From: Clostridia bacterium
GTDB lineage: Bacteria; Bacillota; Clostridia; Oscillospirales; Acutalibacteraceae
Direction of reading: 5' to 3'
DNA: 64,000 bases
Assembly: GCA_017554405.1 (NCBI GenBank)
Contig: JAFZIK010000004.1
Coordinates: 39,356 to 103,355 of the forward strand
Shown here: one piece after another, positions 1 through 8,194 of the stretch
How the letters are laid out: every line of letters starts with the position of its first letter
Numbering within the stretch: the stretch's first letter is position 1
Position numbers and translations under genes: made by a program
The notes under the pieces: generated by a model
The model's database searches: none
Told to the model about the DNA's origin: nothing
The model's input: only the letters and a program-made list of their open reading frames with translations

Positions 1-551
1 TGCTCCTCAATACTGTCAACACCTTCGATTTCTTTGATCTGATCGACCGTTTCGCGAAACCGCCCCATATCCTTCATAGTTACGCGAGCGGCATCCGAAA
101 GCGGGTTATCTTCCTCGAGAAAATCAAAAAACTTTTTCTCACTCTCTCCGAAATGATCCCTCGTGGCGGTCAATCCCTCATCGGCGGGGATATACTCTAC
201 CGAATCAACGTTATCAAGCGCCGCTATCTTATCGCAGAACGCCTTTGCCTCTTCTTCGTTATGGATAACATACATATCGGGCGTTATGCCGTTCTGATCG
301 CCGCCCTCGGTTACTTTTTTGACCGAATCATCGTAAAGCGCCCAATGGTAATCTTTCATTGAAACGATAACAACGTTCTGCTTTTCGAGAACGCCGAGCG
401 CGCGAGATATGTTCTGCGATATAAGGAGCGCCAGCCCGAGCAATACCATACAGGCAACGAGCACGCCCATTGAAGCGAGCGTCATAAGCCGGTTTGCCCA
501 GGCGCCCTTGAAGCCCTCGCCTATAAGATATCTGAAGCTTCTTGCTTTCAT
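1..551 (-). CDS. ftsX: Cell division ABC transporter permease FtsX (3' part outside window)
   Basis: This is the membrane subunit of FtsEX, which couples ATP hydrolysis by FtsE to activation of peptidoglycan hydrolases at the septum or side wall. The frame starts with ATG at 551 (MKARSFRYLIGEGFKGAW) and stays open to the window edge, so about 183 codons are visible and the C-terminal membrane segments are missing. Visible are a short basic cytoplasmic N-terminus, one hydrophobic segment at about residues 23-46 and the start of the extracellular domain, as in Gram-positive FtsX. The start overlaps the ftsE stop by 4 bp (ATGA), so the two genes are translationally coupled. Identification rests on the N-terminal pattern and the ftsE partner. 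Confidence 0.9.
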   Translation of the reverse strand, partial: MKARSFRYLIGEGFKGAWANRLMTLASMGVLVACMVLLGLALLISQNISRALGVLEKQNVVIVSMKDYHWALYDDSVKKVTEGGDQNGITPDMYVIHNEEEAKAFCDKIAALDNVDSVEYIPADEGLTATRDHFGESEKKFFDFLEEDNPLSDAARVTMKDMGRFRETVDQIKEIEGVDSIEE

Positions 552-1279
552 TCCTGAACACCCCCCGTATTATCCGCAACGATCCTGCCTGAATCAAGCA
601 TGATCACGCGGTGCTTGAAATCGCGGACCAGATTGTGATCGTGGGTGACCATTAAAACGGTGGTGCCCTTTTTGTTTATCTCGGTAAGGAGCGAAACTAT
701 CTCGTAAGACATATTGGGGTCAACGTTACCCGTGGGCTCGTCCGCAATGATAAGATCGGGGGAATTAACGAGCGCGCGCGCAAGACCTACGCGCTGCTGT
801 TCGCCGCCCGAAAGCTCATCCGGCATCGATCTTGCCTTATCGCCGAGGCCCACCTTTGAAAGCGCCTTGGAGACCTCTTTGCGGATCTCGCGGTTGTTGG
901 CGCCCACAACGTGCATGGCAAAGGCAACGTTTTCAAAAACGTTCATCTTGGGTATAAGGCGGAAATCCTGGAAAACGATGCCCATGGTGCGCCTTAGCAT
1001 GGGAATATACTTACGGCGCATTTTGGTAAGATTATAGCCGTTTACCATGATCGTTCCCGTATTTGCCTTTTCCTCGCGCATAATAAGCTTCATAAAGGTG
1101 CTTTTGCCCGCGCCGGATGAACCGACCACGAAGGCAAACTCGCCTTTGTTTATGCGTATATTAACGTCCTCGAGGGCATGGGTGCCCGAACGGTATGTTT
1201 TTGAAACGCCCTTGAATTCTATTACCGGTCTGTCTTCAGCCGGCGCCTGAACGGGCATATTTAAGTTGTTTTCAGCCAT
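548..1279 (-). CDS. ftsE: Cell division ATP-binding protein FtsE
   Basis: FtsE is the cytoplasmic ATPase of the FtsEX complex. The 243-residue protein has the full ABC ATPase set: Walker A GSSGAGKST at about residues 53-61, a Q-loop in GIVFQDFRLI, the signature LSGGEQQR, Walker B LIIADEPTGN and the switch histidine in MVTHDH. An N-terminal extension of about 18 residues (APAEDRPVIEFKGV region) precedes the usual FtsE start, so the exact start could be internal. ftsX follows with a 4-bp overlap. Family assignment is secure because of this pairing and because the spacing of motifs is that of FtsE rather than of larger importers. Confidence 0.95.
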   Translation of the reverse strand: MAENNLNMPVQAPAEDRPVIEFKGVSKTYRSGTHALEDVNIRINKGEFAFVVGSSGAGKSTFMKLIMREEKANTGTIMVNGYNLTKMRRKYIPMLRRTMGIVFQDFRLIPKMNVFENVAFAMHVVGANNREIRKEVSKALSKVGLGDKARSMPDELSGGEQQRVGLARALVNSPDLIIADEPTGNVDPNMSYEIVSLLTEINKKGTTVLMVTHDHNLVRDFKHRVIMLDSGRIVADNTGGVQE

Positions 1280-1296
1280 TATGGCTCACACCTTTT

Positions 1297-2373
1297 TCAG
1301 TATTTTATCGGATTGCTGCGAAGATACTTATCTACCATAAGCGCGATCTTGAATACTATCGCGTGGTCAAACTGGCGAAGATCAAGACCGGTTATCTTCT
1401 TTATCTTTTCAAGGCGGTAGACCAGGGTGTTGCGGTGAACGAAAAGCTTTCTTGAGGTCTCGGAAACGTTAAGGTTGTTTTCAAAGAACCTCTGGATCGT
1501 AAAGAGGGTCTCCTGATCGAGATTATCTATTGAGCCGCGCTTGAAGACCTCGTGCAAAAAGGTCTCGCAAAGGGTGGTGGGCAACTGATAAATAAGCCGC
1601 GCAATACCGAGATTATCATAGGAAACGATCGTTTTATCGGTATCGAATACCTTACCGACCTCAAGTGCCGTTTGCGCCTCCTTAAACGAGCGGGCAAGGT
1701 CCTTTATGTTTGAAACGGTGGTGCCTATGCCTATCACCGAATGAACGTAAAACTCGCCCGAAAGGGTATCGGCTATCGAGGAAGCAAGGTTCTCCATATC
1801 GCGGGGACCTATCTCCCTTGATATCTCCTTTACGAGAACTATATCGCTTTCGTTTATGCTGATGATGAAATCCTTGTTCCTGTCCGGGAACAGGTTCTGC
1901 AAAACGTCATAAACCGAAAGATCGTTATGATCGAGGTTGCGAACGATTATCACGGCGCGGTTAACATCGCTGTTGAAGTAAAGCTCGCGCGCCTTAAGGT
2001 AGATATCGCCGGGAAGGATATTATCGAGGATTATGTTCTTGATAAGACTGCTCTTATCGTATTTTTCATCGTAATAATTTTTGATGTTCGCAAAGGAAAT
2101 AGCGATTATCGAGGCAGTCTTGCCCGCCGCGGCATCTACGCCTTCAACGAAAACGGCGTAACTCTCCCCCTGCGAAGAGGATATGAGCTTAACGGTATAA
2201 CCGTTATCCTTTATAAGCTCGCCCGATACCACCGGCTGAATGCCCAGTGATTCGCCTATTTTGCCCAGCTCGCTGCAGGCGACGATCGTGCCCGCCGAAT
2301 CAACGACACCGAACGTATTATCGATAACATCCTTCATCTGATGTATAAAACTCTGGAATAAACGACTTGCCAT
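1297..2373 (-). CDS. CdaR/PucR-family transcriptional regulator
   Basis: The protein (358 residues) resembles the CdaR/PucR group: an N-terminal sensor-like region, a central degenerate cyclase-like GGDEF-type segment, and a C-terminal PucR helix-turn-helix at about residues 290-350 containing VSETSRKLFVHRNTLVYRL. Members of this family respond to sugar diacids, purines or other metabolites; the ligand here is unknown. I chose the ATG at 2373 because GGGGGAAG lies just upstream; an in-frame start at 2493 would add 40 lysine- and cysteine-rich residues with no ribosome binding site and would run through the promoter. It lies directly upstream of ftsEX in the same direction (17-bp gap to ftsE), so it may share that transcript, but no functional link is evident. 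Confidence 0.82.
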   Translation of the reverse strand: MASRLFQSFIHQMKDVIDNTFGVVDSAGTIVACSELGKIGESLGIQPVVSGELIKDNGYTVKLISSSQGESYAVFVEGVDAAAGKTASIIAISFANIKNYYDEKYDKSSLIKNIILDNILPGDIYLKARELYFNSDVNRAVIIVRNLDHNDLSVYDVLQNLFPDRNKDFIISINESDIVLVKEISREIGPRDMENLASSIADTLSGEFYVHSVIGIGTTVSNIKDLARSFKEAQTALEVGKVFDTDKTIVSYDNLGIARLIYQLPTTLCETFLHEVFKRGSIDNLDQETLFTIQRFFENNLNVSETSRKLFVHRNTLVYRLEKIKKITGLDLRQFDHAIVFKIALMVDKYLRSNPIKY

Positions 2374-2425
2374 TTTGAAACACTTCCCCCAAATAAAATT
2401 ATATTTACATAATATGCTATTTTCT

Positions 2426-2454
2426 ATAATACACAAAAAGTTACAAAATTGCAA
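2426..2454 (-). promoter_or_regulatory. Probable sigma-A promoter of the CdaR-like regulator and ftsEX
   Basis: On the minus strand TTGCAA (2449-2454) and TATTAT (2426-2431) are separated by exactly 17 nt in an AT-rich gap 53 bp upstream of the ATG at 2373. The boxes match the vegetative consensus at 4/6 and 5/6. Confidence 0.55.
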
Positions 2455-2493
2455 CCGATTTAAGAAAAAATTTACAATTTTTTTAAGGCGCAT

Positions 2494-2519
2494 AAAAAAA
2501 GCCGCGCAGAGAGCGCGGC
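2494..2519 (-). terminator. Rho-independent terminator after the murC-to-FKBP operon
   Basis: A perfect 7-bp stem GCCGCGC/GCGCGGC (2501-2507 and 2513-2519, loop of 5 nt) is followed on the minus strand by seven T residues (2494-2500), 21 bp after the stop of the FKBP lipoprotein gene. Confidence 0.85.
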
Positions 2520-2539
2520 AAAACCTTAAAACACGGTAT

Positions 2540-3538
2540 TTATTCAGTGATCACGGCATTGTCATACAGGTAGTCTCGGACTATGTGCTCGACCTTTTTT
2601 ATCTCATCCAGAACCGCCTGACCGGTCGCCTCGCTTTCGGACAGAGAATAATCCGTGCCAAGCCCCTCTTTCTGGAGTATGGCATAGTATACCATTTGAT
2701 CCTCTACCTGCGATTGAGCGGAGGTCTTCATTTGTGAATAAAAATCGTCCTTCGTCATACCGTTATTTGTCAGAACAGTGGCGAAATCCATATTGTAGTT
2801 TGAAACGTAGTAATTATCGTAATACTCGTATACCGCGCCGATAAAAGTATTCATATCCGTATCCGTGCCGTCTTTTATCTCACTGCCGCTTAAGACCCGC
2901 TCAAAAAGCAGGTTCTGCGCGGCGCGCTTCTTTGTATCGGTTTGGTAGGCTTCAAAACTGCCGTAACCGAGCTCGGAATAATGATCGCTAACATCCACCG
3001 CGGAACTGCTCTTAACGTAGTTTACCTTGACCGTAAACACAACCGCGGCGCCCGCAAGATCGGCGTTGCCGTAGTTTTCCGGAAAAGTAAGGTCAAGGTC
3101 TACCGTATCGCCGATCCTTACGCCTACAAGTCCCTCTTCAAAGCCGGTAATAAAGGTATGCGAGCCGATAGTAAGATCATAGCCCTGAGCGGTGCCGCCA
3201 TCGAAGGCGACCCCGTCCTTTTTGCCTACGTAATCGATGTTCGCAACATCGCCGTCCTGCACCGTGCCCTCAAGTTTTTTCTCGGCAATACCGTTACTGC
3301 TGATATCCTTTTGCACCACCGCTTCATAAGCGGCGTTAAATTCATCGGAAGCGGTATCGATCTGAAGACCTTTATACTCGCCGAGCTTTACATACTGAGA
3401 AAGGTCGGTCCCGCCGTAGATAAGCGTTCCCGCGTTAAAAGAGTTTTGTTGACCTGAGCCGTTATTGCCGCAGGCGCAAAGCGATACCAAAAGCGCGACC
3501 GCCGTAATTACCGAAATGATTCTAAGTGTGTTTTTCAT
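2540..3538 (-). CDS. FKBP-type peptidyl-prolyl isomerase lipoprotein
   Basis: The 332-residue product starts with a lipoprotein signal peptide (lipobox LCAC, acylated cysteine about residue 23), so it should be anchored outside the membrane. Residues about 88-180 form an FKBP domain of the trigger-factor type: DGDVANIDYVGKKDGVAFDGG, then ITGFEEGLVGVRIGDTV and LTFPENYGNADLAG. The C-terminal half is helical and resembles the chaperone arm region of trigger factor. Such proteins isomerise prolyl bonds and help fold exported proteins. Its start overlaps the prfB stop by 4 bp and a terminator follows, making it the last gene of the operon. The isomerase fold is well supported; clients are unknown. 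Confidence 0.85.
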   Translation of the reverse strand: MKNTLRIISVITAVALLVSLCACGNNGSGQQNSFNAGTLIYGGTDLSQYVKLGEYKGLQIDTASDEFNAAYEAVVQKDISSNGIAEKKLEGTVQDGDVANIDYVGKKDGVAFDGGTAQGYDLTIGSHTFITGFEEGLVGVRIGDTVDLDLTFPENYGNADLAGAAVVFTVKVNYVKSSSAVDVSDHYSELGYGSFEAYQTDTKKRAAQNLLFERVLSGSEIKDGTDTDMNTFIGAVYEYYDNYYVSNYNMDFATVLTNNGMTKDDFYSQMKTSAQSQVEDQMVYYAILQKEGLGTDYSLSESEATGQAVLDEIKKVEHIVRDYLYDNAVITE

Positions 3539-4650
3539 TTTGTTTCTCCCCTTGAATTGGATTTTAAATAGGCGTTTATAAAGCCGTCCAGGTCGCCGTC
3601 CATAACGGCGCCGATATTGCCGGTCTCATATTCCGTTCTGTGATCTTTGACCATTGTATAAGGCATAAAAACGTAAGACCTTATCTGCGAGCCCCAGGCG
3701 TTTTCCATCTGAACACCCTTGATATCCTCAATCTTTTCAAGGTGCTCGCGCTCCTTTATTTCAAGCAGTTTGGATTTAAGCATTTTCATTGCCTGATCGC
3801 GGTTCTGGAACTGGCTGCGCTCGTTCTGGCAGGCGACCACTATGCCCGTGGGTATATGGGTAAGGCGAACGGCGGAGGAGGTTTTGTTTATATGCTGACC
3901 GCCGGCGCCCGAGGAACGGAACACGTCCATTTTGATATCCTCATCGCGTATTTCGATATCTATATCGTCGCTGATCTCGGGCATTACCTCAACGGCGGCA
4001 AAGGAGGTATGCCGCCGCCCGGAAGCATCGAACGGCGATACGCGGACAAGGCGGTGAACACCCGATTCGCTCTTTAAATATCCGTAGGCGTTTTCACCCT
4101 CTATAAGCATAACGGCGCTTTTCAGGCCCGCCTCGTCGCCCTCTAAAAAGTCAAGTATCTTTACCGCAAAGCCGTGGCGCTCGCCCCAGCGGGTATACAT
4201 ACGAACGAGCATCGATACCCAATCCATCGCCTCGGTGCCGCCGGCGCCCGAATGGAAGGTAAGTATGGCGTTGTTGCGGTCGTATTCACCGGTAAGCAGG
4301 GTCGAAAGGGTCTGGGCGGCAAGCTCGCTTTCAAGCTCGTCTATCGAAGCCGATATTTCCTCTACGAGCGAGATATCTCCCTCTTCATCGCCCATATCTA
4401 TGAGCACCTCTATATCTTCATAAGACGCCTTTATCCTGTCGTATGCCTCTACCTTGTTTTTAAGCTTGCCGGTTTTTTGCAAAACCGCCTGCGAGTTTTC
4501 AAGGTCATCCCAAAAACCGGGAGCCGCGGACTTAAGCTCAAGCTCCTCGATATCGCGGCAAAGGCGGTCGTAGCCGATGGCATCCTTAAGCTCGGCGATC
4601 TCCTCTTTATGGGCTGTGAGCCGGAGTTTTAACTGTTCAAATTCAAGCAT
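3535..4650 (-). CDS. prfB: Peptide chain release factor 2
   Basis: RF2 recognises UGA and UAA and triggers peptidyl-tRNA hydrolysis on the ribosome. The 371-residue protein carries the codon-recognition tripeptide SPF (in RVSPFDASGRRHTS) and the catalytic GGQ in GAGGQHINKTSSAVRL; the N-terminal domain is helical. The length matches the family (about 365). Most bacterial prfB genes need a +1 frameshift at an early UGA codon; here the frame is uninterrupted from the ATG, so that autoregulation seems absent. It lies 12 bp after prmA and overlaps the FKBP lipoprotein gene by 4 bp. Confidence 0.97.
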   Translation of the reverse strand: MLEFEQLKLRLTAHKEEIAELKDAIGYDRLCRDIEELELKSAAPGFWDDLENSQAVLQKTGKLKNKVEAYDRIKASYEDIEVLIDMGDEEGDISLVEEISASIDELESELAAQTLSTLLTGEYDRNNAILTFHSGAGGTEAMDWVSMLVRMYTRWGERHGFAVKILDFLEGDEAGLKSAVMLIEGENAYGYLKSESGVHRLVRVSPFDASGRRHTSFAAVEVMPEISDDIDIEIRDEDIKMDVFRSSGAGGQHINKTSSAVRLTHIPTGIVVACQNERSQFQNRDQAMKMLKSKLLEIKEREHLEKIEDIKGVQMENAWGSQIRSYVFMPYTMVKDHRTEYETGNIGAVMDGDLDGFINAYLKSNSRGETK

Positions 4651-4662
4651 ACATTCTCTCCT

Positions 4663-5583
4663 TTATGCTTTTTTCAAGAGATAGGCGTGCCACTCCTCGC
4701 GGGTGGGCGCCTTAATTATTTTAAAACCGTGCGCCGCGGCGGATTCCTCCACCTCTTTTGCGCGGATATCTATAATGCCCGATACGATAAGGCAGGCGTT
4801 ATCAGCCATATATCCGGCAACGTCATCAAAAAGCCGCATGACCACGTCGGCAACTATATTCGCGCAAACAATATCGTATTTACCGCTCACCTTATCGGCA
4901 AGATCGCCCACAAAAAACCCGGTTTTATCGTCGGTATTATTCCTTTTTGAGTTCGCGCGTGCGGTCTCCACCGCGAGTTCATCTATATCAACTCCGGTGG
5001 CGCTGTCCGCCCCCAAAAGGCAGGCGGCTATCGCAAGAATACCGCTTCCGGTGCCGATATCAAGGACCTTTGCGCCCTTTGTTACGGTATCCTCAAGAAT
5101 GTTAAGGCAAAGCGAGGTGGTAGCGTGGGTGCCGGTGCCGAACGCCGCGCCGGGGTCAAGCGATATGACCTTGCGGTTTTCTTTGTTATCATAAGTTTCC
5201 CAGCTCGGGCAAACGGCGAGCCGCTTCCCTATTTCAAAAGCTTTAAAATACTTTTTCCAGTTTTCGTTCCAATCCTCATCGTTCACGGTTACTCTTTCGG
5301 CGGTATACGCGATACCGGCGGCGCAAAGCCGCTCTTCAAGGTAGATAAGCGCCTCGGCGGCGTTATCGTCGCTTGAAATATAGATATGGATAACGGCGCT
5401 GTTGCGGTCCTTTTTTATCAGTTCTTCATCGATAAGATCGATATGGGCTATCTGCTTAGCATCCGCCTCAAGATTTGAATAATCCTCGATGTAGATACCG
5501 TATGGCACCGCCATATTGGCTATCGCCGCCGCCGTTTCAAGGTCGCCTACCGGCACCGTGATCTTAATTTCGTTCCAGTTCAT
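4663..5583 (-). CDS. prmA: Ribosomal protein L11 methyltransferase
   Basis: PrmA methylates ribosomal protein L11 using S-adenosylmethionine. The 306-residue length is typical. An N-terminal L11-recognition domain is followed by the conserved linker DPGAAFGTGTHATT (about residue 143 on) and the SAM-binding motif VLDIGTGSGILAIAA, then GVDIDELAV and the NIVADV segment that corresponds to the NPP-like motif. ATG at 5583 overlaps the alaX stop by 4 bp and has GGAG upstream. The neighbouring prfB and alaX make this a translation-related operon. Confidence 0.95.
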   Translation of the reverse strand: MNWNEIKITVPVGDLETAAAIANMAVPYGIYIEDYSNLEADAKQIAHIDLIDEELIKKDRNSAVIHIYISSDDNAAEALIYLEERLCAAGIAYTAERVTVNDEDWNENWKKYFKAFEIGKRLAVCPSWETYDNKENRKVISLDPGAAFGTGTHATTSLCLNILEDTVTKGAKVLDIGTGSGILAIAACLLGADSATGVDIDELAVETARANSKRNNTDDKTGFFVGDLADKVSGKYDIVCANIVADVVMRLFDDVAGYMADNACLIVSGIIDIRAKEVEESAAAHGFKIIKAPTREEWHAYLLKKA

Positions 5584-6734
5584 AATTTCTCCGAAGTTTT
5601 AAAGTAATCTTTTATTTCCGAAAGCGGAGCGGTTATGCTGCCCTGCCGGATATTTCCCCTGCCGCCGCCTTTTACGGGAAGCGCGGACTTAAGATCGGCA
5701 AAACGCAATGAAAGCTCCTCTTCCCCGCCGCACATTACAAACGCCGCGCCTGCCGCGTTTTGGGCAAGCGCTATGCGAACGCCGCCGTATGCTTTATGTA
5801 AACCGTCAGCCGCTGCCTGAAGCTCGGCGATATCGGCTTCCTCCAGAAAGAGCGCCTGCTTACTCTTATCGAAAAGTTTTATCTCATATTTTAACATCTG
5901 CGACTTAAGCGTTTTAGAACGCTGTTTTTCCTCTTCATAACGGGCGGCGAGCGATAAAACCGCCTTTGCCGCCTCACCGGTTTTAGCCGAAAGCGCCGCG
6001 CAGACCGTTTTTATATCCTCGGTCTTTTCCCGATAATCGAGCAGCGCAAAGGCGCCGCACTTCATAAAAATACGGGTGCCGCCGTGCTGTTTTTCGGTTG
6101 ATAAAAACTTGATGGCGCCTATCTCGCCGGTGCGCTTTACGTGGGGAGCGCAGCAGGCGCATATATCGGTATCCTCGATTTTTACAAGCCGTATATCCCC
6201 CGTTATCCCCGATTTTGCGCGGTAAGCGATCTTTTCAAGCTCTCCGGCTTCGGGATAAAAACAGGTAACGGGCAGATTAAGCCATACGCGGCGGTTTGCC
6301 TCGGTTTCAAGCTCGGTAAGCTGTTCGGGCGTGAAAAAACCGTCAAAATCAAAGGTGACCTCGTTTTCGTTAAGGTGGAAACCGATATTATTAAAACCGT
6401 ATTTTTTAAACACAAGTCCCGAAACGATATGCTCGGCGGTATGGTTCTGCATAAAATTAAAGCGGCGGTCAAAGTCGATTTCACCGGTGACCTCCTCACC
6501 CGGCTTAAAGGGCGAGCGCGTAAAATGGAATATCTCACCGTTTTGTATCTGAACGTCAAAAACCTCTACGCCCGAGACGTTCCCTATATCCGAGGGTTGT
6601 CCTCCCCCCTCGGGGAAGAAGGCGGTCTTATCGAGAACGGTTTTATATCCGCGTTCATCAGCTTCGCAGGAGAGCACGGCGGCTTTGAACCGTTTTATAT
6701 AGGCGTCGGTCTCAAAAAGCTTTCCGGTTTTCAT
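5580..6734 (-). CDS. Alanyl-tRNA editing protein AlaX-L
   Basis: AlaX proteins are free-standing relatives of the alanyl-tRNA synthetase editing domain and hydrolyse Ser- or Gly-tRNA(Ala). The roughly 384-residue product has the zinc/active-site motifs HTAEH (about residues 98-102) and CCAPH (about 194-198), the threonyl/alanyl-tRNA synthetase second additional domain between them, and a C-terminal DHHA1-like region ending in a glycine-rich KGGGRGNIRQG. The N-terminal FPEGGGQPSD is the usual family signature. I chose ATG at 6734, which overlaps the murC stop (TGATG) and has GGAG 8 nt upstream, over the GTG one codon earlier. Confidence 0.9.
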   Translation of the reverse strand: MKTGKLFETDAYIKRFKAAVLSCEADERGYKTVLDKTAFFPEGGGQPSDIGNVSGVEVFDVQIQNGEIFHFTRSPFKPGEEVTGEIDFDRRFNFMQNHTAEHIVSGLVFKKYGFNNIGFHLNENEVTFDFDGFFTPEQLTELETEANRRVWLNLPVTCFYPEAGELEKIAYRAKSGITGDIRLVKIEDTDICACCAPHVKRTGEIGAIKFLSTEKQHGGTRIFMKCGAFALLDYREKTEDIKTVCAALSAKTGEAAKAVLSLAARYEEEKQRSKTLKSQMLKYEIKLFDKSKQALFLEEADIAELQAAADGLHKAYGGVRIALAQNAAGAAFVMCGGEEELSLRFADLKSALPVKGGGRGNIRQGSITAPLSEIKDYFKTSEKL

Positions 6735-8104
6735 CACAACTTCTCCAGAACCATATGCGCGACCTTGAATATATCGCCCGCGCCCATAGTTATAACTATA
6801 TCGCCCGCCGCCGCTTCGTGCGCCATTTCTAAAGCGAGCTCGCCGTAATCGGCTATCACCCTGCCGCCGGGTATACTGCCCGCGATATCCTCGGAGCTTA
6901 TACCGTAAACGTTTTCTTCTCTTGACGCGACGATAGGCGTTAAAAACACCTTATCCGCAAGGGAAAGCGATTTTATCATACCGTCTTTTAAGAGCGCCGC
7001 GCGGGAATAGGTATAGGGCTGAAAAGCCGCTATTATCCGCTTATAACCGAGCGATCTTGCCGCTTTAAGGGTGGCGGCGATCTCGGTAGGATGATGCGCG
7101 TAATCATCAACCACAGTAACGCCGTTTTTCTCGCCTATCACCTGAAAACGCCTGCCGGCGCCGGTAAACTCCGATAAAGCGGCGCTGATACCTTCGGGCG
7201 AAACGCCCGAATCAAAGCACACCGCGAAGCTGACAAGACCGTTATAGATATTATGCCTGCCGGGGACGTGCATTTCAAGGTGGCCCACCTTTTCACCGCC
7301 GCGCAGAACGTCAAAAGAGAAACCGTATTTTCCGGGGTTTATGTTAACCGGGCGGTAAAAGTTTTCTTCCCCGAAGCCGAAGCTTATCGCCTTTGTCCCT
7401 GCGGCTCCTACCGCCTTTACGCAAAGCGGATCATCGCCGTTATAATAGCAGGTCGCCGCCTTGCCGCAGAACTTCATAAAGGAGGCGGTAAGGTTATCCA
7501 TGGTTTTGAAATAATCGAGGTGGTCGTCGTCGATATTGAGCAGAACGGCAATATCGGGTGAGAACTCAAGAAAGCTATCCACAAACTCGCAGGATTCGCA
7601 AACAAGGGTATCGCTGCTGCCGAAAACGCAGGCACTGCCGGCTATCGGCAGTTTGCCGCCTATTACAGCCGAAGGATTTTGCTTGTTTAAAATGAGTATT
7701 TGTGTTATCATAGAGGAAACGGTGGTTTTGCCGTGGGTCCCGGCAACGCCTATCGTGTTTCCGTAAAACCTTGTTATGGCGCCCAGCAGTTTGGACCTTT
7801 CAAACGCGGGTATACCGGCGGCGCGCGCCGCGGCAAGCTCGGGATTATCGGAATGCACCGCCGCGGAATAACCCACGACCTCGGCGCCCGCGATGTTTTC
7901 GGCGCTCTGCCCGATAAAAACCTTTATGCCGAGCCGCTCTAAGCGGTCGGTATTATCGCTTTTCGCCCTATCCGAGCCGGATACGGAATAGCCCATATTG
8001 AAAAGCAGTTCGGCAATCGGGCACATACCGCTTCCGCCCACCCCTATAAGGTGGATACTGCGGGCGTTTTTTATAACGATATCTTCATTTGTAAGTTTTT
8101 TCAT
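6734..8104 (-). CDS. murC: UDP-N-acetylmuramate--L-alanine ligase
   Basis: MurC adds L-alanine to UDP-N-acetylmuramate, the first step of the stem peptide of peptidoglycan, in the cytoplasm. The 456-residue length is typical. Visible are the N-terminal Rossmann glycine motif GVGGSGM (about residues 21-27), the ATP-binding GTHGKTT (about 122-128), the central-domain LLNIDDDHLDYF and the C-terminal VDDYAHHPTEI that distinguishes MurC from MurD/E/F. It is the first gene of the operon murC-alaX-prmA-prfB-FKBP lipoprotein and is divergent from cca, with 90 bp between the starts. Confidence 0.96.
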   Translation of the reverse strand: MKKLTNEDIVIKNARSIHLIGVGGSGMCPIAELLFNMGYSVSGSDRAKSDNTDRLERLGIKVFIGQSAENIAGAEVVGYSAAVHSDNPELAAARAAGIPAFERSKLLGAITRFYGNTIGVAGTHGKTTVSSMITQILILNKQNPSAVIGGKLPIAGSACVFGSSDTLVCESCEFVDSFLEFSPDIAVLLNIDDDHLDYFKTMDNLTASFMKFCGKAATCYYNGDDPLCVKAVGAAGTKAISFGFGEENFYRPVNINPGKYGFSFDVLRGGEKVGHLEMHVPGRHNIYNGLVSFAVCFDSGVSPEGISAALSEFTGAGRRFQVIGEKNGVTVVDDYAHHPTEIAATLKAARSLGYKRIIAAFQPYTYSRAALLKDGMIKSLSLADKVFLTPIVASREENVYGISSEDIAGSIPGGRVIADYGELALEMAHEAAAGDIVITMGAGDIFKVAHMVLEKL

Positions 8105-8127
8105 AGCCGTTCACCTATCGGAATAAT

Positions 8128-8150
8128 AGTATACAGAATTATTATACTTC
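8128..8150. promoter_or_regulatory. AT-rich divergent gap between murC and cca with -10-like boxes
   Basis: The 90-bp gap between the two divergent starts holds TATACT on both strands (8143-8148 on +; the minus-strand copy lies near 8129-8134). No good -35 box sits 17 nt upstream of either, so the promoters are only suggested by position and composition. Confidence 0.3.
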
Positions 8151-8194
8151 ATTTCTACGGAAAAATAAACCTTTTTTTGCAAGAGGTGGAAAAA

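Noticed and set aside
2374-2493. 40-residue N-terminal extension of the CdaR-like regulator
   Set aside because: It would be encoded by the promoter region and lacks a ribosome binding site, while a good site precedes the ATG at 2373.
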